64,000 bases of DNA from Yoonia sp. F2084L (GTDB lineage Bacteria > Pseudomonadota > Alphaproteobacteria > Rhodobacterales > Rhodobacteraceae). This document shows positions 56,098 to 64,000 of this stretch, piece by piece (positions within the stretch are counted from its first letter, which is position 1; each line of letters begins with the position of its first letter). The notes beneath the pieces were generated by a model that saw only the letters and a list, made by a program, of their open reading frames with translations, had not been told where the DNA came from and did no database searches. A program made the translations under genes and the position numbers. The stretch lies in contig NZ_JALKAH010000003.1 of assembly GCF_023015625.1 (NCBI RefSeq), positions 62,001-126,000 of the forward strand, read 5' to 3'.

Positions 56098-57249
56098 TCA
56101 GCCTCTGTCCTTGATCGCGTTGGCCAGATTGGCGATTTCGCCACGTAGGTCGCCCACGCTTTCCTGCCGTCCTGCGGACATTTCTTCCAGGATCCGCAGC
56201 AATTGTACGTCGATGGACCGTAGGCGCATCCGGCTTTCGGCATCAATGCCTTCCATGCCGCTATCATCAAGCTTTTGGATCAGCGCCTCTTGTCCCTGCG
56301 CCACCCGTTCGAGCATATCGGTGCTGGAGTTCGTCGCACTGGCCTGCGCCATCTTTTCCACGGCCGTAGCAAGGGTACCAAAGCGCCGGTCGTTTTCTTC
56401 GCGGTCGGCGTCTGTTTGCCCCATCATCATCTGGATCGTATCTATCAGTTCGCCCAATTGATCGACAAAGGGGCCCATCGCGCTGAAGTCAGCAGAGCCT
56501 CCGCTTTCTTCGCCGTCAATGCCGACGCGGGTGATGGTGGATAGCCATTCTTCAAGCTCGCGGTAGAAACGGTTTTGCCCGTGACCTGCGAAGAGTTCCA
56601 GAAGTCCCACAATCAATGATCCGGCAAGTCCGAGAAGAGAGCTTGAGAAGGCCGTGCCCATGCCGCCTAATTGTGCTTCCAGGCCCGATTGGAGGCGTGC
56701 AAATATATCAGCGCCACTTTCGCCTTCGCCGGGATTGAGCGAACGGATGGTTTCAACGAGGGCCGGAACGGTTGTTGCAAGTCCGTAAAACGTCCCCAGA
56801 AGGCCAAGGAAAATCAAAACGTTACCGATATAGCGCGTAATTTCGCGATCTTCGTCGATACGCTGGGCGACCGAGTCCAAGATGGACCGCCCTGATGTGG
56901 ACGACACTTGCTGGCGTGCCCCACGTGACCGTAGAAGTGTGGCCAATGGTGCCAGCAAAGATGGCGCGGCGCTGTAGGAATGTCCGCCCTGCTCTTTGGC
57001 AAAGCTTTCAATCCAGCCGACGGACTTCATCAAAACGAAGACCTGATTAAAACATGACAGCACCCCCAAGACGAAAACCCCAAGGATGACGCCATTGAGA
57101 TAGGGGTTGGACATGAAGATCGCGGTGATCTCTTCCAGGCCAAGATAGAAACCTGATCCGACCAACCCGATCACGATCAACATGAATAGCAGTTGCCTGA
57201 TGGGCTGTGAAAACTGTGGTTGGGCCTTGGGTCCCCGTTTGTCCGACAC
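56098..57249 (-). CDS. ExbB/MotA/TolQ-like inner-membrane protein
   Basis: 383 residues with about four membrane helices: QLLFMLIVIGLVGSGFYLGL, GVILGVFVLGVLSCFNQVFVL, IGNVLIFLGLLGTFYGLATTVPALV and GTAFSSSLLGLAGSLIVGLLELF. The last two match the proton-channel core of MotA/TolQ/ExbB. A C-terminal extension of about 120 residues after the last helix is mostly helical. With the OmpA-like partner downstream it would form a stator-type complex. It does not look like flagellar MotA, and no flagellar genes sit beside it. Confidence 0.85.
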   Translation of the reverse strand: MSDKRGPKAQPQFSQPIRQLLFMLIVIGLVGSGFYLGLEEITAIFMSNPYLNGVILGVFVLGVLSCFNQVFVLMKSVGWIESFAKEQGGHSYSAAPSLLAPLATLLRSRGARQQVSSTSGRSILDSVAQRIDEDREITRYIGNVLIFLGLLGTFYGLATTVPALVETIRSLNPGEGESGADIFARLQSGLEAQLGGMGTAFSSSLLGLAGSLIVGLLELFAGHGQNRFYRELEEWLSTITRVGIDGEESGGSADFSAMGPFVDQLGELIDTIQMMMGQTDADREENDRRFGTLATAVEKMAQASATNSSTDMLERVAQGQEALIQKLDDSGMEGIDAESRMRLRSIDVQLLRILEEMSAGRQESVGDLRGEIANLANAIKDRG

Positions 57250-57338
57250 GGATGGGAGTCCTCATATTGTGTGATTGCTCTGCTCGCATAACACCATATG
57301 GCTGCTTTGCCGCAAACCCAAACAAAATCGGGGTCGGA

Positions 57339-57869
57339 TTATGTTGCTGTCAGGGCACGCACGCGGCCCGCCAGCCATTCCATCTCGGCGTCTTTGATCC
57401 CAAGTTCGGTCAGATGGGCGGCTGTGTTGAACAGGTATTCGGTATTCGGCCCGCGTCCGCCGACCGCTTGGGCGATGATCTGCGCCTGCTTTTCAAGGTC
57501 GAATTGGCAGTACTGCACGTGGTCGCGGTTGATGATGTAGGCGAGTGCCGGGATCTTGTCACCCTCATCGCTGATCAGCTCAACCGTGTCTTCGTAGTAG
57601 GCAGATGAGATCAGTTCACGCGCGCGCAGTTCCGCATGCACCTTGTCCGCCTCTTCGTCGGCAACCTGAAAGGCCACCCCCGTGCATTGCCCGCCCGGCT
57701 GTGCGTCAAGCGCGAGGACGAGGCCGGGGTCTTCTTCTGATCCGCGATGATGGATTGAGAGCATGCAAAAGCTGCGGTGATAGTCGTGCAGCCGCGCTTT
57801 GACCTGTCGGACGGGTGTGAAACCGGGGTTCCACAAAAGTGACCCATATCCAAATACCCAAAACGCCAT
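57339..57869 (-). CDS. Gamma-glutamylcyclotransferase, ChaC-like
   Basis: 176 residues from ATG 57869. The start WVFGYGSLLWNPGF is the substrate-binding signature of gamma-glutamylcyclotransferases. HHRGSEEDPGLVLALDAQPGGQCTGVAFQVADEEADKVHAELRARELISSAYYED follows, with the catalytic Glu expected in the latter stretch. ChaC-type enzymes degrade glutathione to 5-oxoproline and Cys-Gly. It is the last gene before the second photosynthesis island and has no evident link to it. Confidence 0.87.
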   Translation of the reverse strand: MAFWVFGYGSLLWNPGFTPVRQVKARLHDYHRSFCMLSIHHRGSEEDPGLVLALDAQPGGQCTGVAFQVADEEADKVHAELRARELISSAYYEDTVELISDEGDKIPALAYIINRDHVQYCQFDLEKQAQIIAQAVGGRGPNTEYLFNTAAHLTELGIKDAEMEWLAGRVRALTAT

Positions 57870-57929
57870 ATGCGACCCCCTGTGTTGCAAGGGTTCATAA
57901 ACACTGAATTGCGCCGAACGAAAAGGGGT

Positions 57930-58463
57930 TTAACCGACCCGCATCAGATCGCCAAAGATCGCGTGGGTGTGTTCTTGCAGGTAAATCCGCAGCCACGGTG
58001 TGTATTGCGTGGGGTGGCGGGCCACATCGGCTGAAAGATCGTAGAAATCGACCCAGCGTGTGTTCATCACCTCATCGGGGTTGGGGATGATCTTGAGATC
58101 ATTGGGTGCGTCGGCCACATAGACCTGCACAACCTCATGTTCGATCAGCCCGCCGCCCACATCGGCGCGATACTCGATCTCATCCCGGTGCGACGGGTAA
58201 ATGCCCTTGATCCCAAGCTCTTCGTCCAACCTGCGCACGGCGCAATCGGTTGGGTCTTCGTCCCATTCAGGATGCGTGCAGCACGTGTTCGCCCACAGCC
58301 CCGGTGTGTGGTATTTGCCCATCGCCCGCTGCTGGATCAACACGCGCCCGCGGTTCATCACAAAGACGCTGACCGCCTTGTGTTTTAGCCCGCGCAAGTG
58401 CGCATCCAGTTTTTCAATAGGTTTGAGCGTGCCGTTTTCCCAGGCCGGGATCATGATCGTCAT
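57930..58463 (-). CDS. idi: Isopentenyl-diphosphate delta-isomerase (type I)
   Basis: 177 residues. It interconverts IPP and DMAPP for carotenoid and bacteriochlorophyll tail synthesis. NTCCTHPEWDEDPTDCAVRRLDEELGI is the type I Nudix-like signature with the catalytic Cys and Glu and the metal-binding His. HEVVQVYV adds a further conserved stretch. The start overlaps the bchP stop by four bases (ATGA). An idi gene in this place is usual for Rhodobacterales photosynthesis clusters. Confidence 0.94.
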   Translation of the reverse strand: MTIMIPAWENGTLKPIEKLDAHLRGLKHKAVSVFVMNRGRVLIQQRAMGKYHTPGLWANTCCTHPEWDEDPTDCAVRRLDEELGIKGIYPSHRDEIEYRADVGGGLIEHEVVQVYVADAPNDLKIIPNPDEVMNTRWVDFYDLSADVARHPTQYTPWLRIYLQEHTHAIFGDLMRVG

Positions 58464-59641
58464 GTGCGCAGAGGCGAAACCAATCGCGTCAGGTGCGCAA
58501 GGTTCTTGATGCCGATTTTCAGGTGTGCCATGGGCCGCGCCTTTACCAGTTTCTTGTTCATATACGCCTCAAACGTCAGCTTTTGCACGTCGACATCGTG
58601 ACACAGGGACACAAACCTCTCACGCCGCTCATCACTGCGATAATAGGCGTTTTGCATCGCGCCCAAAACCCGGAACACTTGCTTGTGTTCGCGCATGAAG
58701 AGTTTCCGCGCCAGTTGCAAATCTTTTACGCGTCCTGATGCCAAAGTAGCCGCTGCTGCCGTTGCGGCAACACGCCCGCCGACCATGGCATAGTAGATGC
58801 CTTCGCCCGATGACGGGGCGACAACGCCCGCGGCGTCGCCTGCCAGCACCACATCGCTGCCATTGTCCCAGCAGTCCAGCGGTTTCAGCGGGATCGGCGC
58901 GCCTTCTTTGCGGATTGTCTTGCAATTGGTCAGACCAGAGGCTGCGCGCAGATCAGCGGTGGCCCGTTTGACGTCTACCGATTTGATCATTGACCCCATG
59001 CCGACGCTGGCCTGTCCCCCATGCGGGAAGACCCAGCCGTAAAAATCGGGTGAGATTTTACCGTCATAGATCACATCGCAACGCGCGGGGTCGTAGGTAG
59101 CGTTCAATTGTGGCGCTTCGATAATCTCATGATAGGCGATGACATAAGGAATCTTGTCACCGTCCTTGATTTCCGCCCGCGCCACGTTTGACCGTGCACC
59201 ATCGGCACCGATCACCAGTTTTGTGTGTAGCTTCATCTCATTGCCACTGACCTTGTCGCGGTAAACGACGTGGGTGCCGTCTGCATCGCGTTCGATCTTG
59301 GTGAACGTGCCGGTGTAGCGATGTGCGCCTGCATCTTTCGCCCGCTTGCGCAGGAACTCGTCGAAGTGTTCGCGGTCCACCATGCCGACAAAGCCGTTCT
59401 CGATCGGGATATCGACCTGCCGTCCTGTGGGCGAGATCATGCGCGCGGTGTTCACCTTGGCGACGATCTGGTCGTCGGGGATAAAGAAATCTTCGATCAG
59501 GCGCGGGGGAATTGCCCCGCCGCATGGCTTGATCCGCCCGTCACGGTCAATGAATGCAACTTTGTGACCAGACCGCGCGAGGTCTTCTGCGGCGGTGGCC
59601 CCGGATGGGCCTGCGCCCACGACAACGACATCATATTGCAT
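58460..59641 (-). CDS. bchP: Geranylgeranyl diphosphate/bacteriochlorophyll reductase
   Basis: 393 residues. The FAD motif VVVVGAGPSGATAAEDLARSGHKVAFIDRD starts near residue 5; CGGAIPPRLIEDF and IGADGARSNVAR follow; VLAGDAAGVVAPSSGEGIYYAMVGG is the second flavin motif. It reduces three double bonds of the geranylgeranyl tail to phytyl. The stop overlaps idi by four bases and the start lies three bases after the MFS gene. Confidence 0.95.
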   Translation of the reverse strand: MQYDVVVVGAGPSGATAAEDLARSGHKVAFIDRDGRIKPCGGAIPPRLIEDFFIPDDQIVAKVNTARMISPTGRQVDIPIENGFVGMVDREHFDEFLRKRAKDAGAHRYTGTFTKIERDADGTHVVYRDKVSGNEMKLHTKLVIGADGARSNVARAEIKDGDKIPYVIAYHEIIEAPQLNATYDPARCDVIYDGKISPDFYGWVFPHGGQASVGMGSMIKSVDVKRATADLRAASGLTNCKTIRKEGAPIPLKPLDCWDNGSDVVLAGDAAGVVAPSSGEGIYYAMVGGRVAATAAAATLASGRVKDLQLARKLFMREHKQVFRVLGAMQNAYYRSDERRERFVSLCHDVDVQKLTFEAYMNKKLVKARPMAHLKIGIKNLAHLTRLVSPLRT

Positions 59642-59644
59642 TGA

Positions 59645-60925
59645 TCATTCTCCCGGAACGAGTGTGGCGGATGGCATTTTGCGATCCATGATTTTGGCAG
59701 CCATTGCGGTGGCAGCGATAAAAAGAGCGGCTTCGGCAATGAAGACGGAACCGAAGGCTTGCGTGTCGGTGAGGGTCACGCGTAGCACATCGACCATGCC
59801 GGCACCTATCAACCCACCGAACCCGGCGGCGATGGCTTGCGCCGCACCCCAAAGACCCATGCGCGTGCCTTCGCGGCGTTCCGCGCCTTGTGCGGCCAGT
59901 GCCATCATTGATCCGATGGCGGCGACAGCGAACATGCCGTTGAAGAACCCCAGCAGGACGACCGCTGGAACGAGCGGCGCGCTTGGGCCGATGGGTCCAA
60001 GGAAGGTGATCAGGATCAGTGCACAGGCGGAGCCGATGCAACCTGTCATGACCCAATTGCGGAGCGCTCCGATTTTGAAACCAGTGGCGAGGATGCCGAC
60101 GGCGAGCATGCCAATGAAGACACCGCCGTTTTGTGCGCCTGAAAGTGAGGTGGATTGCCCCGGCGTGAAGCCAAAGACGAGGCCGGCGTATGGCTCAAGG
60201 ATCAGTTCCTGCATGAAATAGGCCGTCATCGACAGGAACACGAAGATGGTGAAGTTGCGGGCTTTGCGTTCGGACCAGACCTCGCGCAGCCCGTCCATAA
60301 AGGGCGTGGGGTCGGGTTCGCGGATGGCGATCAGATTCCGCTCAATCCGCCAGACAGCAAGGCAGGTGACCAATGTCGCGATTGAAACGACGATGCCCAC
60401 GATCTTGAGCAAAAGTGCGGGCGTATACGGATCAATAAACTGCCCGACGATCCCTGCAGTCATCGCGATCCCAAAGATCATCATCAGCCATGTGATTGTT
60501 GCGGCGGCAGCGCGGCGATGCGGTGCGGTTGTTGTGGCAAGTAATGCAAGCAAAGAGGTGCCAGATGCGCCAACGCCAAGACCGATTAACGTGTAGGCGA
60601 TGATTGAAATGGTAAGGCCAAGCGCAAAGGATTGTGCGAATGCAAGCACACCATAGGCCGCAAGGAATGCACCCAGCGCCAAAGCGAACATGCCGCCAAT
60701 AATCCACCGCGTGCGGTGTCCGCCGGTGTCAGAATAAAAACCCCAATGCGGGCGCGTCAGTTGGATGCCATAGTGCAAACCGACCAACAGACCGGGCAGG
60801 ATGGCGGGAAGCGATAGTTCCACCACCATCAGCCGGTTCAGTGTTGATGTTGTCAAAACCACAATCGCGCCCAGTGCCATTTGCACAAAGCCAAGCCGGA
60901 CAATCTGGAACCATGAAAGTGTCAT
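59645..60925 (-). CDS. MFS-type BCH2/PucC-family membrane protein
   Basis: 426 residues from ATG 60925, one base after the bchG stop (TGAGATG). About 12 membrane helices; it starts MTLSWFQIVRLGFVQMALGAIVVLTTSTLNRLMVVELSLPAILPGLLVGLHY, which is the BCH2/PucC-type beginning. GYxSDTGGHRTRWI is the MFS A-like motif. Members help assemble light-harvesting complexes or move bacteriochlorophyll. In Rhodobacterales this gene commonly sits between bchG and bchP, as here. The exact role is not settled. Confidence 0.88.
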   Translation of the reverse strand: MTLSWFQIVRLGFVQMALGAIVVLTTSTLNRLMVVELSLPAILPGLLVGLHYGIQLTRPHWGFYSDTGGHRTRWIIGGMFALALGAFLAAYGVLAFAQSFALGLTISIIAYTLIGLGVGASGTSLLALLATTTAPHRRAAAATITWLMMIFGIAMTAGIVGQFIDPYTPALLLKIVGIVVSIATLVTCLAVWRIERNLIAIREPDPTPFMDGLREVWSERKARNFTIFVFLSMTAYFMQELILEPYAGLVFGFTPGQSTSLSGAQNGGVFIGMLAVGILATGFKIGALRNWVMTGCIGSACALILITFLGPIGPSAPLVPAVVLLGFFNGMFAVAAIGSMMALAAQGAERREGTRMGLWGAAQAIAAGFGGLIGAGMVDVLRVTLTDTQAFGSVFIAEAALFIAATAMAAKIMDRKMPSATLVPGE

Positions 60926-60926
60926 C

Positions 60927-61841
60927 TCAGCCTCCGATACTGCGCAGTGCGACAGCGGCAATCATCATGCCGCTGATATAGAAAAGAATGCCCATGCCCT
61001 GATACCAAGGCGTTTTGCCTTCGGGGTCGCGCAGCAGGACGCGCATTGCAGTCAGCTGCACGGCCAGCATCGCCATGACGCCCAGCGCAAAGCCGGGTTT
61101 GCCCCAATAGGTCAGCAAGCCAATGACCATGACTTGGGGTACCGCCATGATCCAGCACGCAACACGCGCCGCGCGGTCAGGGCCCAGTGTGACGGGCAAT
61201 GATCGTAGGCCAGTGGCCCGATCGCCCTCAATCGCTTTGAAATCGTTGAGCGTCATGATCCCATGCGCGCCAATGCCATAAAGCACCGCGATCAGGATCA
61301 CCTGCGGGCTAGGTGCACCTGCTGCCACGACGGCGGCACCGGTGACCCAAGGCAGTGTTTCGTAAGCGAGGCCACAAAGCCCCGGCCCCCACCAGCCGGA
61401 TTTCTTGGCGCGGATCGGTTCAGCGGAATACGCCCAGGCGGCCGCGACAGCAAGAATTGTCGCACCAAAGCCCCAAGGCCCCAGTTTATAACCAACAACA
61501 AGCCCAAGAACGGTCATTGCAAGCGCGATATATAGGCCCCAGCGCCCCGGAATCCGCCCTGATGGAATCGGGCGGTCGGGTTCATTGATCGCGTCCACAT
61601 GGCGGTCGCACCAGTCGTTGGCTGCTTGGGACATGCCGCAGACGATTGGCCCGGCGAGGATTACACCCAGCGCCACTAAAAACCAATGATCAGAGGGGCT
61701 TGCGCCGGATGACACGACCCCACAAAGATACGCCCACATGGGCGGGAACCATGTCACAGGTTTGATCAGGCGCAGCATCGCGCGCGGCTCGGGCCAGCGG
61801 CGGCCTGTCGGATCAAGCTGTAAGTCTGACGTGACACTCAT
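60927..61841 (-). CDS. bchG: Bacteriochlorophyll synthase (geranylgeranyltransferase)
   Basis: 304 residues with about eight or nine membrane helices. The UbiA-type prenyltransferase motif is NDWCDRHVDAINEPDRPIPSG (DRxxDxxxE form). It attaches geranylgeranyl to bacteriochlorophyllide a. The start MSVTSDLQ reaches to within two bases of a TGT-N12-ACA box, so there is almost no room for a normal ribosome-binding site. The family start EPRAMLRLIKPVTWFPPMWAYLCG sits a few residues in. It is the first gene of the bchG-MFS-bchP-idi operon. Confidence 0.94.
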   Translation of the reverse strand: MSVTSDLQLDPTGRRWPEPRAMLRLIKPVTWFPPMWAYLCGVVSSGASPSDHWFLVALGVILAGPIVCGMSQAANDWCDRHVDAINEPDRPIPSGRIPGRWGLYIALAMTVLGLVVGYKLGPWGFGATILAVAAAWAYSAEPIRAKKSGWWGPGLCGLAYETLPWVTGAAVVAAGAPSPQVILIAVLYGIGAHGIMTLNDFKAIEGDRATGLRSLPVTLGPDRAARVACWIMAVPQVMVIGLLTYWGKPGFALGVMAMLAVQLTAMRVLLRDPEGKTPWYQGMGILFYISGMMIAAVALRSIGG

Positions 61842-61843
61842 AC

Positions 61844-61896
61844 TGTCAGTTTAGAATGACAGATAGGGTTGGAGCAAGTGTAAAGGTATGTTGACA
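61844..61896. promoter_or_regulatory. Two PpsR/CrtJ-type boxes upstream of bchG
   Basis: TGTCAGTTTAGAATGACA (61844-61861) and TGTAAAGGTATGTTGACA (61879-61896) both match TGT-N12-ACA exactly. They are 17 bases apart, unlike the eight-base spacing in the crtE and bchC promoters. The first overlaps the bchG start region, with a TAAACT (reverse strand) that may be the -10. Repression of bchG-MFS-bchP-idi by PpsR is inferred. Confidence 0.8.
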
Positions 61897-61987
61897 CTGT
61901 GCCATCTTGTCACTGCATTTTTACGGGGTCGTTTAGGTGCCAGAACGTGAGGTCTTGCCGTTCTGCCATCACTGGTGCAGTGTTTTT

Positions 61988-61999
61988 CAAAGCGCTTTG
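61988..61999. promoter_or_regulatory. LacI-type palindrome before thuA-like gene
   Basis: CAAAGCGCTTTG is a perfect 12-base palindrome with a central GCGC and partial outer symmetry (TTT...AAA). This is the pattern of LacI/GalR-family operators. It is 14 bases before the ATG of the ThuA-like gene, so bound protein would block translation or transcription start. No LacI gene is in the window. The regulator is inferred. Confidence 0.45.
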
Positions 62000-62013
62000 G
62001 AAAGAGAAATCGC

Positions 62014-62796
62014 ATGGCTATTCGAACAGTGGTTTGGGGCGAAAACGTCCATGAGCAAACCAACCATATTGTCTCTGATCTTTACCCTGACGGTATGCAT
62101 GGTGCGATCGCCGCAGCCTTGCAATCAGATGAGATCACCGCGACGACAGCGACCCTGCAAGAGCCTGACCACGGCCTGCCCCAGGCCCGTTTGGCCGAAA
62201 CGGACGTGTTGCTTTGGTGGGGCCATGCGGCGCATGGCGATGTGGCCGACGAGGTGGTTGAGCGTGTTGCCGATCACGTCAATGCCGGGATGGGTCTGAT
62301 CCTGCTGCACTCCGCCCATTTTGCAAAGATTTTCAAACGGCTGATGGGTACGCCCTGCAACCTGACATGGCGTGAGGCGGGTGAGCGGGAACGGCTGTGG
62401 GTCACCTGCCGCAACCACCCCATTGCTGCGGGTTTGCCTGATCACTTTGAGCTTGAACACGAAGAAATGTACGGCGAGCCCTTTGGTGTGCCCGAACCGC
62501 TTGAGACCGTGTTCATCAGTTGGTTCCAAGGGGGTGAGGTGTTCCGGTCGGGCCTGACTTATAAGCGGGGTGCGGGCAATGTGTTCTACTTCCGCCCCGG
62601 CCATGAAACCTATCCCACCTATCATGATGCCAATGTGCAGACGGTACTTCGGAACGCCGTGCGCTGGGCCTACAACCCCGCACCTCGTGTCGTCGGGGTG
62701 AATGATGCGCCAAATGTCCCCGTTGATCAGGCGTTGGAGCCGCTTGTCGAACGCGGCCCCCGATTGCATGCCGACGGTGAGGAAGGATTCCGGTGA
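62014..62796 (+). CDS. ThuA-like domain protein
   Basis: 260 residues from ATG 62014; the frame opens 39 bases earlier without a site. [15 protein letters not shown] at the start, [67 protein letters not shown] in the middle and [17 protein letters not shown] near the end are the usual ThuA segments. ThuA proteins belong to a glutamine-amidotransferase-like fold and act in trehalose/disaccharide use (3-keto sugar pathway) in rhizobia. Its stop overlaps the oxidoreductase start (GTGA). Confidence 0.87.
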   Translation: MAIRTVVWGENVHEQTNHIVSDLYPDGMHGAIAAALQSDEITATTATLQEPDHGLPQARLAETDVLLWWGHAAHGDVADEVVERVADHVNAGMGLILLHSAHFAKIFKRLMGTPCNLTWREAGERERLWVTCRNHPIAAGLPDHFELEHEEMYGEPFGVPEPLETVFISWFQGGEVFRSGLTYKRGAGNVFYFRPGHETYPTYHDANVQTVLRNAVRWAYNPAPRVVGVNDAPNVPVDQALEPLVERGPRLHADGEEGFR

Positions 62797-63842
62797 TCCG
62801 TGTTTTGATCGTTGGCACCGGAGCGATGGCGCATGACCATGCCAAGGCATATGCCGCTATGGATGATGTCACTATGATCGCAGGCGTTGATCCCAACGCG
62901 GATAATTTGCAGGCTTTTTGTAGTGAATACGGGATTGAGAACCGCTTTGCATCGGTTGCTGATGCCATCGCATGGGGGCGATTTGATGCGGTCTCTAACG
63001 TGACCCCAGACGCCATTCACCACCGCACGACGATGCCCCTGCTTGCGGCAGGCAAGCATGTGCTGTGTGAAAAACCACTGGCTGTCAACTATGCCGATGC
63101 GGCCGAAATGGCTGCTTCTGCCGCTGCTGCTGGCGTGGTGAATATGGTCAACCTGACCTACCGCAACGTGCCTGCGCTGATGCAGGCCGCGCAGATGGTC
63201 CAAGACGGCCAGATCGGTGAGGTCCGCCACTTTGAGGCGTCGTATCTGCAAAGCTGGCTGACCCAAGATCTATGGGGAGACTGGCAAAGCGACGCAACAT
63301 GGTTGTGGCGTCTGTCCACCGCGCATGGATCAATGGGAGTGTTGGGTGATGTGGGCGTGCATATTCTGGATTTCGCCAGTTTTGCCGCAGGTGCCGAACC
63401 GGATCGGGTGTCATGCAGGCTGAAGACTTTTGACAAAGCCGCAGGTGACCGCATTGGCGACTATACGCTGGACGCCAATGACAGCATGGCCATGCATCTG
63501 TCCCTGAAAAACGGAGCGATCGGGGTGATCCACGCCAGCCGCTTTGCCAGCGGTCATATCAATGATCTGCGTTTGCGTCTCTATGGCACAAAGGGTGGAC
63601 TGGATGTGCGGTTTGAAGGCTGGGAAAGCCACTTGTCGATCTGCAGGGGCGATGATTTGCGCGAAGGCAAATGGGTCGATGTTGATCCAACCCCCGTCGT
63701 CCCGAATTTCCGCCGTTTCGTCGAAGCGATCAACGCGGGTCAACCGGCAACGCCAGATTTTGCCCGTGGTGCAGCGTTACAACGGGTTCTGGATCAGGCT
63801 GTTGCGTCCGATGCCGCCGGGGCCTGCGATCAAGCGATCTAA
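62793..63842 (+). CDS. Gfo/Idh/MocA-family oxidoreductase (ThuB-like)
   Basis: 349 residues from GTG 62793, overlapping the ThuA stop. The Rossmann motif [32 protein letters not shown] is near the start; CEKPLAV is the classic Gfo/Idh loop; the C-terminal domain holds [25 protein letters not shown] with the catalytic Asp/His pair. It is an NAD(P)-dependent dehydrogenase of a sugar or polyol. Its coupling to a ThuA-like gene points to a 3-keto-sugar pathway, as for ThuAB; the sugar itself is not known. Confidence 0.88.
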   Translation: MIRVLIVGTGAMAHDHAKAYAAMDDVTMIAGVDPNADNLQAFCSEYGIENRFASVADAIAWGRFDAVSNVTPDAIHHRTTMPLLAAGKHVLCEKPLAVNYADAAEMAASAAAAGVVNMVNLTYRNVPALMQAAQMVQDGQIGEVRHFEASYLQSWLTQDLWGDWQSDATWLWRLSTAHGSMGVLGDVGVHILDFASFAAGAEPDRVSCRLKTFDKAAGDRIGDYTLDANDSMAMHLSLKNGAIGVIHASRFASGHINDLRLRLYGTKGGLDVRFEGWESHLSICRGDDLREGKWVDVDPTPVVPNFRRFVEAINAGQPATPDFARGAALQRVLDQAVASDAAGACDQAI

Positions 63843-63931
63843 CCGCTTATTTTCATAGAATTGTTCCGTTAAGCCTGCTTTCACTTCCGCCCCTTTATCC
63901 CCTGTCTTGGGTGAAGAAACGAGGTAGTGGG

Positions 63932-64000
63932 ATGAGTGCAGGATCAAACGCACCGATTATTATTAAACGCAAAAAAGTCATCGCTGGTGGCGGCCATCAC
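63932..64000 (+). CDS. motB: Flagellar motor protein MotB, N-terminal fragment (partial)
   Basis: The first 23 codons are visible before the window ends: MSAGSNAPIIIKRKKVIAGG followed by GHH. The PIIIKRxKKVxxGGHH start is that of MotB, with GGAWKVAYADFVTAMM expected next but outside the window. The ATG has GAGG and GTGGG upstream. It starts 89 bases after the Gfo/Idh stop. The identification rests on this short segment. Confidence 0.75.
   Translation, partial: MSAGSNAPIIIKRKKVIAGGGHH

Noticed and set aside
54409..57249. ExbB/MotA-like plus OmpA/MotB-like pair read as a Zorya defence system (ZorA/ZorB)
   Set aside because: Zorya needs ZorC/ZorD (or ZorE) effector genes next to it; here the neighbours are a LysE exporter and a ChaC-like enzyme. 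The long coil is on the OmpA-like partner, not on the MotA-like one as in ZorA.
1..64000. CRISPR arrays, prophage, IS elements, integrases
   Set aside because: No spaced direct repeats, transposase or phage structural genes were seen in the window.

Overview
The window is a chromosomal segment of an aerobic anoxygenic phototrophic alphaproteobacterium of the Rhodobacteraceae (Roseobacter/Loktanella-like; the genus is a guess). This rests on the photosynthesis genes crtC-crtD / crtE-crtF-bchC-bchX-bchY-bchZ-pufQ-B-A-L-M-X-dxs and bchG-MFS-bchP-idi, on TGT-N12-ACA (PpsR/CrtJ-type) boxes before the three photosynthesis promoters, and on moderately high GC. No tRNA, rRNA, CRISPR, prophage or IS element was seen.

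Layout. 1-8.8 kb: end of a ferric-reductase-like membrane protein, then a minus-strand peptide-type ABC importer locus (SBP, cysteine hydrolase, GNAT, two permeases, double ATPase, SDR, NylC-like P1 hydrolase). It is interrupted by an oppositely oriented FMN riboswitch-ribH unit. 8.9-10.5 kb: panB-panC. 10.7-15.6 kb: an RND efflux pump and its adaptor, divergent from a TetR regulator. 15.6-18.7 kb: DUF2461, a possible small ORF, a secreted YHYH protein and an M20 deacylase. 18.8-22.1 kb: a Gtr-like cassette (GT2, GtrA, GT-C). 22.1-28.8 kb: a hydantoinase A-like protein, a second GtrA, a CDP-alcohol phosphotransferase and a YnjBCD-like ABC importer. 28.9-30.3 kb: a GGDEF protein and a DUF6886 protein.

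30.4-45.1 kb is the main photosynthesis island. crtD/crtC and crtE/crtF diverge from a shared promoter with two PpsR-type boxes. crtE to pufX run almost without gaps: carotenoid end-modification, chlorophyllide a reductase (bchXYZ), then the puf operon for the RC-LH1 core, then dxs for isoprenoid supply. A 48-codon ORF with a near-perfect Shine-Dalgarno lies between bchX and bchY. PufX is present and no pufC follows pufM. 45.1-57.9 kb holds non-photosynthetic genes: an RNA methyltransferase, a Slam-like outer-membrane barrel divergent from two small CAP-domain lipoproteins, a methyltransferase, gloB, clpA, a LysE exporter, an ExbB/MotA-like plus coiled-coil OmpA-like pair, and a ChaC-like protein. 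57.9-61.8 kb is the second photosynthesis island, bchG-MFS-bchP-idi, again under PpsR-type boxes. 62-64 kb: ThuA and Gfo/Idh genes behind a LacI-type palindrome, then the first codons of motB.

The two photosynthesis islands complement each other (idi and dxs for precursors; bchXYZ then bchG and bchP for the pigment; puf for its protein scaffold). The remaining photosynthesis genes (bchFNBHLM, bchIDO, puhA, crtA/I/B) are not in the window. The strongest candidates for something undescribed are the bchX-bchY micro-ORF, the Slam-like/CAP lipoprotein locus, the missing canonical crtC start, and the puf 3' UTR stem-loops.
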